Positions 50,745 through 62,126 of a stretch of DNA of 64,000 nucleotides are shown piece by piece. Source of the DNA: Hermodice carunculata (Eukaryota > Annelida > Polychaeta > Eunicida > Amphinomidae); assembly GCA_964020975.1 (NCBI GenBank), contig OZ026625.1:36197606-36261605 (forward strand), written 5' to 3'. A model generated the notes under the pieces. It did no database searches. It was not told where the DNA came from and saw only the letters and a list, made by a program, of their open reading frames with translations. Positions within the stretch are counted from its first letter, which is position 1. Each line of letters begins with the position of its first letter. The position numbers and the translations under genes were made by a program.

Positions 50745-50995
50745 CTACAGGTTTAGATAAGCCAGGCTCTTTATACAAGATTTATGAGGCCACAACTGTA
50801 TCAGTACCTCACAATCATGCACTTATATGGACACAATATAAATTAAAAAACACCCATATTGCCACGGCTCCCGGCAAAGATTCTTATGCCCTACTGCATC
50901 CAAAGGATGTTATGAATGCAGATCTTATACAACAGGCTATTATGCATTTCATAGGCCTGTTCATTCATTTTCACTACTGCAACTTATTTGTCTAG
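50745..50995 (+). CDS. Second coding-like block downstream, probable exon of the same relic
   Basis: After an acceptor-like TCATCTATTTGCAG (50731-50744) the frame reads TGLDKPGSLYKIYEATTVSV, PHNHALIWTQYKLKNTHIAT and APGKDSYALLHPKDVMNADL, then hydrophobic residues to a stop at 50995. The intron phase does not match the 50190 donor: two bases are left over on each side. So either another exon lies between or the locus is a pseudogene. No family recognised. Confidence 0.45.
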
Positions 50996-52203
50996 TTTGT
51001 ATTTTGATTAACCAAAACCACACTGCAACTTGTGTCCAAGAGAGTTAAGCAAACATCAAAGTGATCTATTTGTCATCTATTTGAAACCTGGATGTGGGCT
51101 AATTGCTCAATTTTGTGCAAACTATGTCTGGCTCCATTCTTCGGCGACTCGGTTACGAGTGTAATTGCCGGTAAACACAAATTTGGATTTCTTACGCTGA
51201 GCAAAAAGCACACTTTTCAGAAAACACACACATTTTGTATCTTAATTAATGCAGCGACCCTAACTTTGCAGATATTTCATAAACTGATTTTATGTTTACA
51301 AAAACAGGAAAGGTTTGACCAACTGACCCACTCCCTACTTTATCTGTGTCGAGTTTTCAGTTGCTATGTCGAAAATAGGGACTTTGTTTTCACAGATTTG
51401 CCACCAGAATTGAGTTGACATGTCTTGCTCAGACCATTTGCCTTCGCCAAGAAGAGACAACTTTGTTTAGATTTTACCATAGAAGTACAGCCTAGAACTT
51501 GAAGTCTGTGATTCATAACAATAATTTTCCTGTCAATGGTCAGTGATGTAGTGTGCTGCATTTTTAAAACCATACAGCTTAGCCTATTGAAAACTGTTAC
51601 ATCGTGCATATTTCTCCACTGTGAGTCTAAACTCCTGCTTCAATTTATCCACGGCGATCTCCCAAGATGCATTGCAGTATACATGCTGCTATATAATAAG
51701 GCGACAGGTTAATTAACCAATGGAATGCATCATTACCCTTCTAAACAGAACTGCTTACCCTTTTTGATTATATTGCACCAGGATATGAATGACCTGTCAA
51801 AACAGTTATTCATCAACAGGAATGTTGCTCCATACATGTACCATTATAGATTGCTAAGCACAGATACCACTTGCTCACAATCGCATTCATACAACTTTTA
51901 AAATCCGCCTTGTATTTGCGTAATAAAAACTTATTTTTATCTACAAAAAAAAAGAAAGAAAGAAAAAACAACGATTTTTATCAACCTTATCTTTGAAAAT
52001 CCCAGTTTTACCAGTTTATCAAATGTAAGCGTATGGCGGAATTCGAATCGGTCAAAGCCAGTACATACTCTAGCAAATGCTATCAACTGTGACACAAGGA
52101 CGCCATAAACAAGACCAGTACTAATATAGCTATCCATGTGAAGGTACCTGACGATACTAAGTTGGAATGGATATCGTTTTTCATACAGTTTAAACCTTAA
52201 TTA

Positions 52204-52204
<1 letters not shown>
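50996..52204. other. Non-coding stretch
   Basis: Frames at 51092-51418 (plus) and 51364-51609 (minus) have no known motif. Nothing else seen. Confidence 0.4.

Positions 52205-52297
<93 letters not shown>
52205..52297. repeat. (ATC)n microsatellite
   Basis: About 93 bp of pure ATC. Unlike the (GAT)n at 21741, no LINE C-terminus was found beside it. Confidence 0.97.
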
Positions 52298-52299
<2 letters not shown>

Positions 52300-53611
52300 C
52301 TCATTATATATAAGTATGAACATCCCGAGTCATTTTCTGTTGCTTTCTTTGTAATTCTATTTGCCTTCGGTACAAGGATGAAAATGATTGTTTCATACAT
52401 TTCTTATTGATGCTAGGTAGTTCATCAATATATCAAAAAGTCAGTCAAAAACAATTACCACGACGGTCTTTCATTGTTACTTTTTTCTGTCTAAATTATT
52501 TTCGTGGTAAAATAAATTTATATTATCCAACAATGCTGCACAATTTGTGACTAGTGGAATTTCTATGGTTTGCCTATAGAGAGATCTCCAAATTTTATAT
52601 AAATGTTATTGATAAACAATTCCAACAGGTGAACGAATTCATCATAATTCTAATGCACACTGACAATCCTCCACATTATTAGCAAAATATGCATTTTTAG
52701 ATGTCATTATTAGTTTTAGGAAATTGTTTTTTGAACATGTTTTATATACAAGTGATTTTATACATCGCTTCCAATCTATATGTGGAATGGCTGTATATAG
52801 AATAGAAAAGCCCCTGTAATTTAGTGAAAACTCTTGTTTGTTTTCAAACAATTATACAGTAGAAAAGACAATTGTTTAGTTCAATCAAAGTTTGAACCTG
52901 GAATAAATCGGAGCTTTTATGGCTTTAAGTTTTTCAATCGTGAAACTTCTTGGTAAACGTGCATGTTCATCACAAAATTTTATGTTGAATGTCAATAAGA
53001 ATCATTGATGTTTGACTAGTTTAAACCATTGTCGGGGACACATTTACGTTTACATATGTACAAGATAAAGTTGAATTTCTGTAAAACAAGCCCAGTGCGC
53101 CCATTTTAATCTTATAATAAGACTGTTTACATATAAAAATAACATTATTTGATGCTTTGTAAGCTAATGCAAAAACGTAATTTTCATGCGTTATTTGCAG
53201 GCAACCTACAACCTTTGGATTTGTAAGAAATGGACTTGTTGACTGTTTGACTATTTTTTGTATTGTTTTGATATTGTTACTAACAATATCTTTTATTTCA
53301 GTGATCCAATCAGGTAATATTGAAATATAAAATGTGTCTTTTTTGCCCATTTTGTTGCACATTCTTCAATAGCATTCATGATTTTCTTTTGGTGTCTACC
53401 GCAAGCAACTTTATTTTGTTCCCTATATTTTGGACCTATAGTAATTAGGTTACGTTGACTTTAAGTTTTCACTAAAATTATCTTTTGCGTAAGTGATGAA
53501 AAGTGGGTTTCAAGTGCTTAGGCTATATTTTTGGGATAAACTAAACCCTGTAATAAATGAAACTATTCTAAAGGTCGAGAAGAAAGTTTTAAAAACCACT
53601 TGTAAGGGTGA
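52298..53611. other. Non-coding stretch
   Basis: A 113-codon minus frame at 53021-53362 has no recognisable motif. Nothing else seen. Confidence 0.4.
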
Positions 53612-53878
53612 CTGCCTGACTGAATTATAAAATGAAATATGTCTCTTCACATTGGTATTGGAAGATGAATGTTGATGTTTTGATAACTCTTAAATCTCCT
53701 TGCTGTAATTGTTCGGTTGAAATATAGGAATATGGAGAGCGTTTTTTCTGAGCTCTTTGCTAAATATTCCATTGGCTATGTTGGACTGTGGGCTGTGCTC
53801 TCAGGCTTATAGGTATTATGGAGATAAGGTGTGCCGGCAATGACCAAAAGTCATTAATATCACAAAAACAATGTTTTC
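53612..53878 (+). repeat. Duplicated segment, copy 2
   Basis: ATGAATGTTGATGTTTTGAT, CATTGGCTATGTTGG, TATTATGGAGATA and TTAATATCACAAAAACAATG match 49655-49930 in order. Copy 2 stops at the start of the coding-like frame of copy 1, where the (GAA)n tract begins. Confidence 0.65.
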
Positions 53879-53889
53879 CTTAGATAAAA

Positions 53890-53988
53890 AGAAGAAGAAG
53901 AAGAAGAAGAAGAAGAAGAAGAAGAAGAAGAAAAAGAAGAAGAAGAAGAAGAAGAAGAAGAAGAAGAAGAAGAAGAAGAAGAAGAAAA
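53890..53988. repeat. (GAA)n microsatellite
   Basis: About 99 bp of GAA with one AAA unit. It is a pure homopurine/homopyrimidine tract able in principle to form triplex DNA. Confidence 0.97.
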
Positions 53989-54112
53989 ATTAAAAACACA
54001 GCATCAGCTGGTGGTCAAAAGTTGAACTGTGTTACCCCAGTTGACACATTGCATAACACAGCTATTGCAAGTGTTTCCTCGGAAAAGGATATTTTTATTT
54101 TTATTTTTGAAG

Positions 54113-54190
54113 TTAATAAATAAATAAAGATTAACAACGAAAATACCCAAAATAAATGAATAAATAAATAAATAAATAAATAAATAAATC
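54113..54190. repeat. (AAAT)n microsatellite
   Basis: AATAAATA blocks at 54114-54127, then nine or so AAAT units to about 54189. Confidence 0.93.
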
Positions 54191-55424
54191 ATAATCTTTA
54201 CACACTTTGTAGAAACCCACCTTGGAAATGTCTGTAGGTAAAAATAAATTTTTTGCAAGACCATTTTGACAACATCTCAAGATCTGCCCTGTATTGTTGT
54301 TATGCTATATATGCTATATGCAGCTACAGTTGCAGTGGTTACCCACAAACAACTTAAGTTGATGCTCCATTGCATGGTCAAAAAAGCATGTGTCCAGATC
54401 ATTTTTGCCAAACTTCACTATCTTTGGGCTTTTTACAAAATTTCAAGCAATTCCTTTCAGCCTTTCTGGAGAAAATGAAAAAAAAAAAGAATTTGCGTTA
54501 TAACAAAAAGGTCATTCGAAACAAGAAGTTCCAGTGGCATCTAGGGGCCAAATTTAATAAAGTACATGACTCGAGTGGCCCGTGTTGGTAAGAACAAAGA
54601 AGTTACCAAATGTTGTTTGAGAAGAAAATTTAATCAAAGCGGGAATTAACAGGCAAGAATGTTTCACAGCTGCAACTTAAACCCAACCCCATTTTTTTAA
54701 AGAATCGGATAAATCACGCAATTTCTACATCTAATGGTGGGTATTTATCGTGATGTTTTTATCTCTCCATGTTGGGACCATGCCATATCACTTGACTGCA
54801 TTTTTGCTCCACGATGTGAATTGAAGAATATGTTACGTCTAATTATGTGCGGGGCACTTTATAACAAAATTAACATGTACGAAAATACACAGTATACACT
54901 TCTTGTGGAGATACAATGGATTTATAAGCGTATTTGACACAATACGCGATGTAAGTACATGAACATCATTTTAACTATTTGTATTTAAAGCTTACATTGT
55001 TATTCTGGCATTTTTGTCATACTTGTGTTATAACATACGAAAGTACAACATAACGTACTTTTATTTCGGATCAAGTCAGTTATGCTCTCAGGTTTGAGCC
55101 TATTTATCTATATATAATTTGAGGTTTATAGAATATTCAGAAAATTTCACAGAATAACGTACACAATCAACAAATTACTCAATTGGATATTTAGGCATAA
55201 CAGTAGGATTTGGGAATAAAGTTTGATCTTACACCATTAGACCCCCCTCTAAATAAACTTTAAAAGATAAAGTAAAGGGATTGGTACACTCTGACTCATA
55301 CAGGAGTGACAGGATCCATGTCATTTCTTAATGATAATGTTTTGTTTTACTGAGACGTTAATGATTATCACCACTGTCGTGACAAGATATCCTGTTTGAA
55401 GTTGATTGAATAAAAAATCATTAC
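54191..55424. other. Non-coding stretch, should hold the GPCR C-tail exon
   Basis: The TM7 exon ends in phase 2 at 55425 with a good donor, so a further 3' exon is expected at lower coordinates on the minus strand. I could not find it by eye. Plus-strand frames at 54266-54591 and 54734-54937 have no motif. Confidence 0.4.
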
Positions 55425-55627
55425 CTTGAGCAGATAGGATATAAGTAGGGATTGATAGAGCTATTTGTCAGTCCCAAGATGTAAAGATTAAATGGTACAT
55501 CGTATTTGTAAAGTATCAGAGTCATGGCTTCTGGCATAGTCCATAAGGTCGTGAGAACATTGAATATGATTGCAGGTGCCCAACAAAGAAAAAATATTAG
55601 CACAACCAGAAGCATCATCTTAATGAC
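55425..55627 (-). CDS. GPCR exon: TM6 to TM7 and NPxxY
   Basis: The acceptor is TTATGTTACAG and the exon starts VIKMMLLVVLIFFLCWAPAI in phase 0. A loop 3 of about 25 residues precedes TM7 with GLTNSSINPYLYPICS. It ends AG before the donor GTAATG (phase 2). Length 203 bp. Confidence 0.92.
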
Positions 55628-58211
55628 CTGTAACATAAAAGCGGAAATCTATCGAAACAAGAAGGTTACGACAGTAAATATATTGGTTCATTTCATATTT
55701 GAAGATTAATAGGAAGGTAAACACTGTTTAGGCTTCTTGGACTGCAAAACAATACCCCCCCCCCCAATAAACAAAGAAACAAACATAAAGAAATTGGTTC
55801 ATTGCAGCTTAGAGTCATTAATATGTAAACACGCTTTAGATTTTGCGCCCGCCCCCCCCCCCCCCCGAATCATGCATTGCTGACGGCCTGGAATAACTGC
55901 TGCAACTTGACACATATGCCTACCCTTTACGCGAAGGTATTGCACTGATTTGATTTAATGAGTGCAATCTAAGCATCGTACTTTGCGATTTGTTTCCATG
56001 ATTAGCCATACTTATTACCACACAGGTAAATTCCGCAAATCTACACAGAGGATGATAAAACTGCTATATATGAGGGCACACTTGTTGAATGTCAAAAATC
56101 AATTACACTATATGAGGCCCAACAGGGGATTTTTTTCGTAATATTGATATGCTGATGGGCCTAGGATCCACCAATAAGTTTGATTAAGGTCTCCCAGTTT
56201 TGATATTAACAACATGGAAAAGAGCGCCATTTATATATTCTGGTTTATATAAATTGTACCCATCGGTCTTCAATCCACCATGACCTAAGATTTAAACCAA
56301 TATGTTATTTTAGTCTTTAACGTTCACTCAAGGTCGAATTTTTCAATATGTAAAGAAACCTAATGGTACTTTTCAATGTTTTATAGTAACCATGGTCATA
56401 GGATCCACCATTACCTAGATACCCCTGGCAAAAAGAGGCCACACTTGTCTCTTGGCGACCTTAAGCTGGGAAAGAGCAGACTGCAACGTGCAGGTGGTTC
56501 AGCCCCTATCAAATTCAAAGAGCTGTTAGTGACCCTTACGTCATTGAATTATATATTTGCATTCAGTCCTGTATTGCTAACGGTCCCTTGTAAAGCCCTT
56601 ATGCACTCTATTACTAGAGGCACTTTTTGCATTTTGCACCTTTCTAGTCGTCTTATGACTCTTTGGACCATTTCTTTTTGTCGAATTGTTTAGGCACACC
56701 CCTAGCTGTCCTGCTCATGTTACATAACATTCTTTGTGACACCGATATTTCTGTACACACTAATATTTAGAATAACCGATGGTCAAGCGATGGAAAAGGC
56801 ATATTTTATCCCAGGAGTATTACAGGACAAAACAAGTAGCATCGCGTACCGAACAAAGGTAGTTAAATACTAATCAAGGTATATACCCTTGAAATAAGAA
56901 GAGAAATATCAGCACAGTGTGTGGTTTGAGAGAAAACATCGAATATGGCGAACCACTACAAAAGCTTCATTAAATCTCGCAACAACACTACCTATGTAAA
57001 TATAATTCAGAGGTCTCCAGAAGTGGCCATATGCTGTTTCGATGCAATATATGCAGTAATTTTGAACTATTTATAGACTCTGCCACACAACGAGCAAATA
57101 TCATTAAAGGTTTAGAAATTATGTGAGCAATGCCTTTTGAATATTGTCAGTATAACGCCACTCACGGTACACCAACATCAGTTTGACATACAATCGCCTG
57201 AAGGTTTTGAACAAGAATGCTAAAATGTGATCGGCATTACCATTGACTTGCAAAACAAGGAAGGTATGTACTAGCTGATAAGACCTCGAATAAAAACGTT
57301 AGATATCAGGGATCATCACCAACACTACCTAATGAACAACATTGGTTTACATGACCATGAGGTTTATTTCCAGCAAATTTCAGCATTCCTTTAACGACAC
57401 TTTTGGCGAGGACATCGACAATAGCGAGGACACACAACAACTCATGATAATATTTGAAAAAAATGCAGTGTCGCCAGTCGAAAAAATTAAAATCAAAGGT
57501 GTCCATACATTTTCCGGCAGAGAATTCATTGAAAAATGCACAGTTTATTGGAGCGCGACCATGTCAATAGATTTGGAAGAAACCATCACGTGGCATATTT
57601 TACGAAATTTATAATGGACCCAGGCAACTGCTTTTGAGAAGGTAAAACTGAAAGCCTTTTATGGTCGACAGGTTAGGACTAGTCAGCCACGATTTTAAAA
57701 AAATAATTTTAATTGCAAGTCAGCTAAGCTGGAAATAAAGCGATTATAAAGCCCATTGAGTCATTGGCACTTCATTTCATCCCTCAACAAAATACATATT
57801 TTGATCACTAATTTGTCTGTTTACAGCACGGCAGCGCAATTCTTACATATGTACTGAGCATGTGTAATTTGGGTTTATGTGCAGTTCTCTTTTGCATGTA
57901 ACGCCCTTGGAGGGACAAGAACATGATGCACCGACTGAAGCCATTCTGATATTTGTAATATAACCCGTAATATTAGCCAACAGTTTGTAAGGTGCCATGC
58001 ATTATCAGCCTGGCGCGTTAATTTTGATGCTGTCGCAAATACACAATTACCAGCACTGCATGTAGCCTACCTTAATTCTTGCTCGTGTGGCCATATTGGA
58101 TGTCTTGAAAGCCTGGGTTACATGCGTTGTTCTCTCCACACTGTAATGGAAGGTGACTATTATTTTACATGCGATTTGCATGGAATGCTGAGTACATATA
58201 TGTATGTTTAT

Positions 58212-58270
<59 letters not shown>

Positions 58271-61200
58271 CATATTGTGATCGTAGAATGGCCGGGTCTA
58301 ATTATAAAGTCGATCTGCTAATGCATATATTTGTGTATCAGTGGGAACCACTATTTTTGCATATGTGTGATACTCACGTGTTTGCATGATGTTTTATCCC
58401 AGTGGTTGAAGGTACAGTTGATTGCTTCAAACTTTTAATTAGGGTCAGACAGGTTCTGCTGTATGTGTATGCCAGCACAGTGAGTGGTAGTACAACTTGT
58501 ACAAACAGTGGGTACATAGCTTCAAGAAGATTGTCCATTTCTTGTGATTTGGAAAAAACATTAAAGAAACAAAAGCTCTGTTGGCGTCCAAAGTTTTTGT
58601 TCATGCCCTCATCAAAGTTCTAAAATACGACGGCAGAAATAAGAAAAAAATCATTTCAACACATTTGGTTTTTTAAATGATGCACAGGTACCATGAATTG
58701 CGTAATCTACGTAGTGCGAGGTAACACATAATATATACCAATAAGATTATCTTTCTCATGACAATGACAAATGAAACACAGCATACCGATATTCATAAGT
58801 AACCATTCACTTGGTAGGTATGCGTGGGTCACGATGATGACGGCGATGGCTATTCTTCTTTTTATCAGATTTGTCTTGCAAGTAATAATATGACATTATA
58901 TTACATCATTCCCGATATTCGAATTGCAAACTTTATTTCCTTTAGATATCCTTAACTTTATTGTTTGTTATTCAAAGGTTTTGCCCCATAAAAGCATACA
59001 AAACAAAAAGAGAATGGTCTAATGAAGCTAGTTTGAAGGACCTGATGACTAGATGGAAAATACTGTACAATATATGTAATGTGATTACTGAAATAAACAT
59101 ATGACACAATGTCAATGATCTGATTACGTGTATTTGATTTTGGTGTGAATATTACAGTCACTTTAGATAGAACAACCCAAACCAAATCATCGTCATATTC
59201 TTGCTGTATATACGTACTTGGTGGTGCATATTTTTACATCTGTTGTGGGTCAAACTTTTCATTTTGTTCTACTGACGTCTTTGACTTGAAAAACATAGGT
59301 CTGTGTAAAGTGTCTTTGTCATTTGAAAATGACAGCCATGCGGGAAGAATTAATTTGTGCTTTAAATTTAGTAACTGTGTTCAGTTATTTGACAATTTTG
59401 GTAAAATAGCACCTCACATGTCTACTGCTGATCAATTTACCTGATTGCTAATTAGACAAGCGCATACCCTGCACTTTATTATGCTGAAAAGCAATAAAGA
59501 ACAGCATGTAACGTTTAGTTCATATTTTTTTATTCTCTTAGATCAAAAATACCAAGGGGGCAGCCAGCTGTGAATCTCGCATGCCACTGATGATATCAAT
59601 ACCAAAATTCTAATCTAGATACTTCCGATTGTAAATCCATCGACAGCAGGACACTCCCTAGGCCCATGCCAGATGTTCTTATAGGTAATTATCAAACAGG
59701 GTCGTTGCCCAGAAGTGTCTACAGATACAATCACATCTGCACTAGAACACTATTTTAATGTTCTAACATAATACAATATCAGACCATTTCTTACGAAGAT
59801 TCTGCTTCCTTTGAATTGGATTATTTTAAGAAGGGTACAGATTATTACAAGAACATTACCAATGATACAAACGTATTATGGTTATTTAGGGTGTTCAAAT
59901 AGTAGCATTGTACAATTTTGGCACCTTTCTGTCGAACATGCAAAAATCTTTTTCTTTGTAAGTCATTACACCTGTAAATTGCAGTCAGGTTCCCCAATGT
60001 ACGGAAAATGTAAGGAGCTCATTTGCTCACTTACATTGTACAACAGTGACCCAAAGAGAAAGATTGTGTGAGGTTTTACCCATAAGTGAACAAAGAAAAG
60101 GTCTGTGTGAACATCCCGTCCTTAGCTGACATTGATATTTTCAACTACAATAAGTCCCACCGTCGTCGGCAGGTACCTGAAAACACTTGTCTGCAATTTC
60201 AAATCCTTTTCCCTTCCAATTTTAGAGAAGATATTGTTAAGTTTGCGTCAAAACAAAAAATTACATCAATGCAGGGAGATGGTGATAAGAGTAGTATGCT
60301 CAGCTGACCTTAAATTTAAAGACTGAATAGTGTTCTGCAAACTTCAGAATAAGATGAAAGTCCCTTTCTTTAAGACCAATTGTGCAAGTACTGGTTCAAT
60401 GGTTTTAAAGTAACAATTGAAAACAGTTGCTCAACAGGTCTCAAGTTACGACTAAAGACACTACGTTCATATAAGTATGTATGGGGCTTGAGGAAACGGG
60501 TAAAATCCAACCACTTGTATCTAATTTCAGCTCTTATACAGGACCCTCATTATGATCAGCATTAACATTGCAGCGGAAATAATTCTCATGATATGAACAG
60601 CGCAGCGCAAACAAATAAAGTGTCATGTCATCTTGAACATTTGACGTCAATGGTGCCCATTTGCACTGCCAATCTGCCCGTCCTGGAGCACCATTGCTCT
60701 TTATAACGCATAAGTCATCAGTTACACAGGGCTGGAGAATATTTTTTAAAAATAAGAAGTGATACTGCCAACTACCGTCAGCCCAAATATCAGTTTTACA
60801 TTTCAATGCTACTCCTAGTCAAAATCATCAATACCAAAAAAGCACGTATGAATGTTTTTCCATAAATGTTCAATAGTAAGCAAGGGCTGAGAATCTACCA
60901 TTACCAAAGTACAAACCAATATATCAGTGTGACGTTTTTATATTAACCGATGTTGAAACTAACAACACCAAAGTAAATCCTATAGATACTTTGTCTTAGG
61001 GGTAAACAGTTACACACAAGCCTACAATTTACTATTGCTGCTACCCCTAGAGTAATAACCCTACCAAACTGCAATGCCACCTATGAACTAATCCATGTTG
61101 ACACGTCGTCAGATGTGTTCCCATACATTTTCGTAACTGTTGATCAACAGTTCCGAAGAAAATGTATTGAATATTACGCTGACTGATTTTGGAGCAGTCA

Positions 61201-62033
61201 AGTCTATTGATTACTATTGTAATCCCCGTAGGCCCGCGTAGTAATCAATAGGAATATATGCCTCGACTGATAATAACCTAAATTAAAGAAAAAAATGTTC
61301 ACAAGTAAAGAAGTAAATTCAGCAGAACTGCATGCCACATAAACAAGTTGTACTACTCAATGCAATACTAACACGAAGCGTTTAACATATTTTCTAAAGA
61401 ACATTCAGGCTTGTTTAGAAACAATATTGCTTCGCCGCTTGGCTTAGGCAGGTACATAGCTTAATCGAAGCACATGATCCCTGGTCTTTCTAAGTAGGAA
61501 TGCAGTCTGGATTAAAACTCCACGATGATATATATTAAGTAATGCACTAGACTAGTAAATGAATTTAAAGCTTTGACTTTTGCCAAGCTCAAACACTGTT
61601 AAGAGGCTCCAGCAACAGTTGGGCTGAAGTCAAAAATATCAATAATAATTTTCATAATTTCCTAAGGACATGCTTGCATGTATATTTTATCCAGATTTGA
61701 GAAGGGAAAAGCATATTAAATTTCAGATGAGAGGCATTTTCCACGCAAGCTTTCAATGTCGCATTTAGACGACCGAAATGTGTTGAAAGAGACAGAGCAG
61801 ATGCAAATCATCAATAATGTCATGTCCAACTGGAGTCACTTCTAGGTATCATTCCTAAAGACACTAGGTACATACCCAAAAAAAGATTTGAGGTAATGCC
61901 ACAATTGAACCCATAGCCCACATAACAACAGTCAACACAAGTGTTCGACGTGTGGCACTGCTTCGCAGAGAGCTAACCGGATGACAAATGACAATATATC
62001 TAAAATGAAAAAAAGCTATTGAACGACCGTATG

Positions 62034-62126
<93 letters not shown>

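Noticed and set aside
52197-52400. Poly-Met minus frame
   Set aside because: Artefact of the (ATC)n microsatellite.
57342-57614. 90-codon plus frame
   Set aside because: It lies within a GPCR intron on the opposite strand and has no recognisable family.
59811-60326. Series of plus-strand frames in the large GPCR intron, considered as a transposon
   Set aside because: I could not identify RT, transposase or other motif in any frame.
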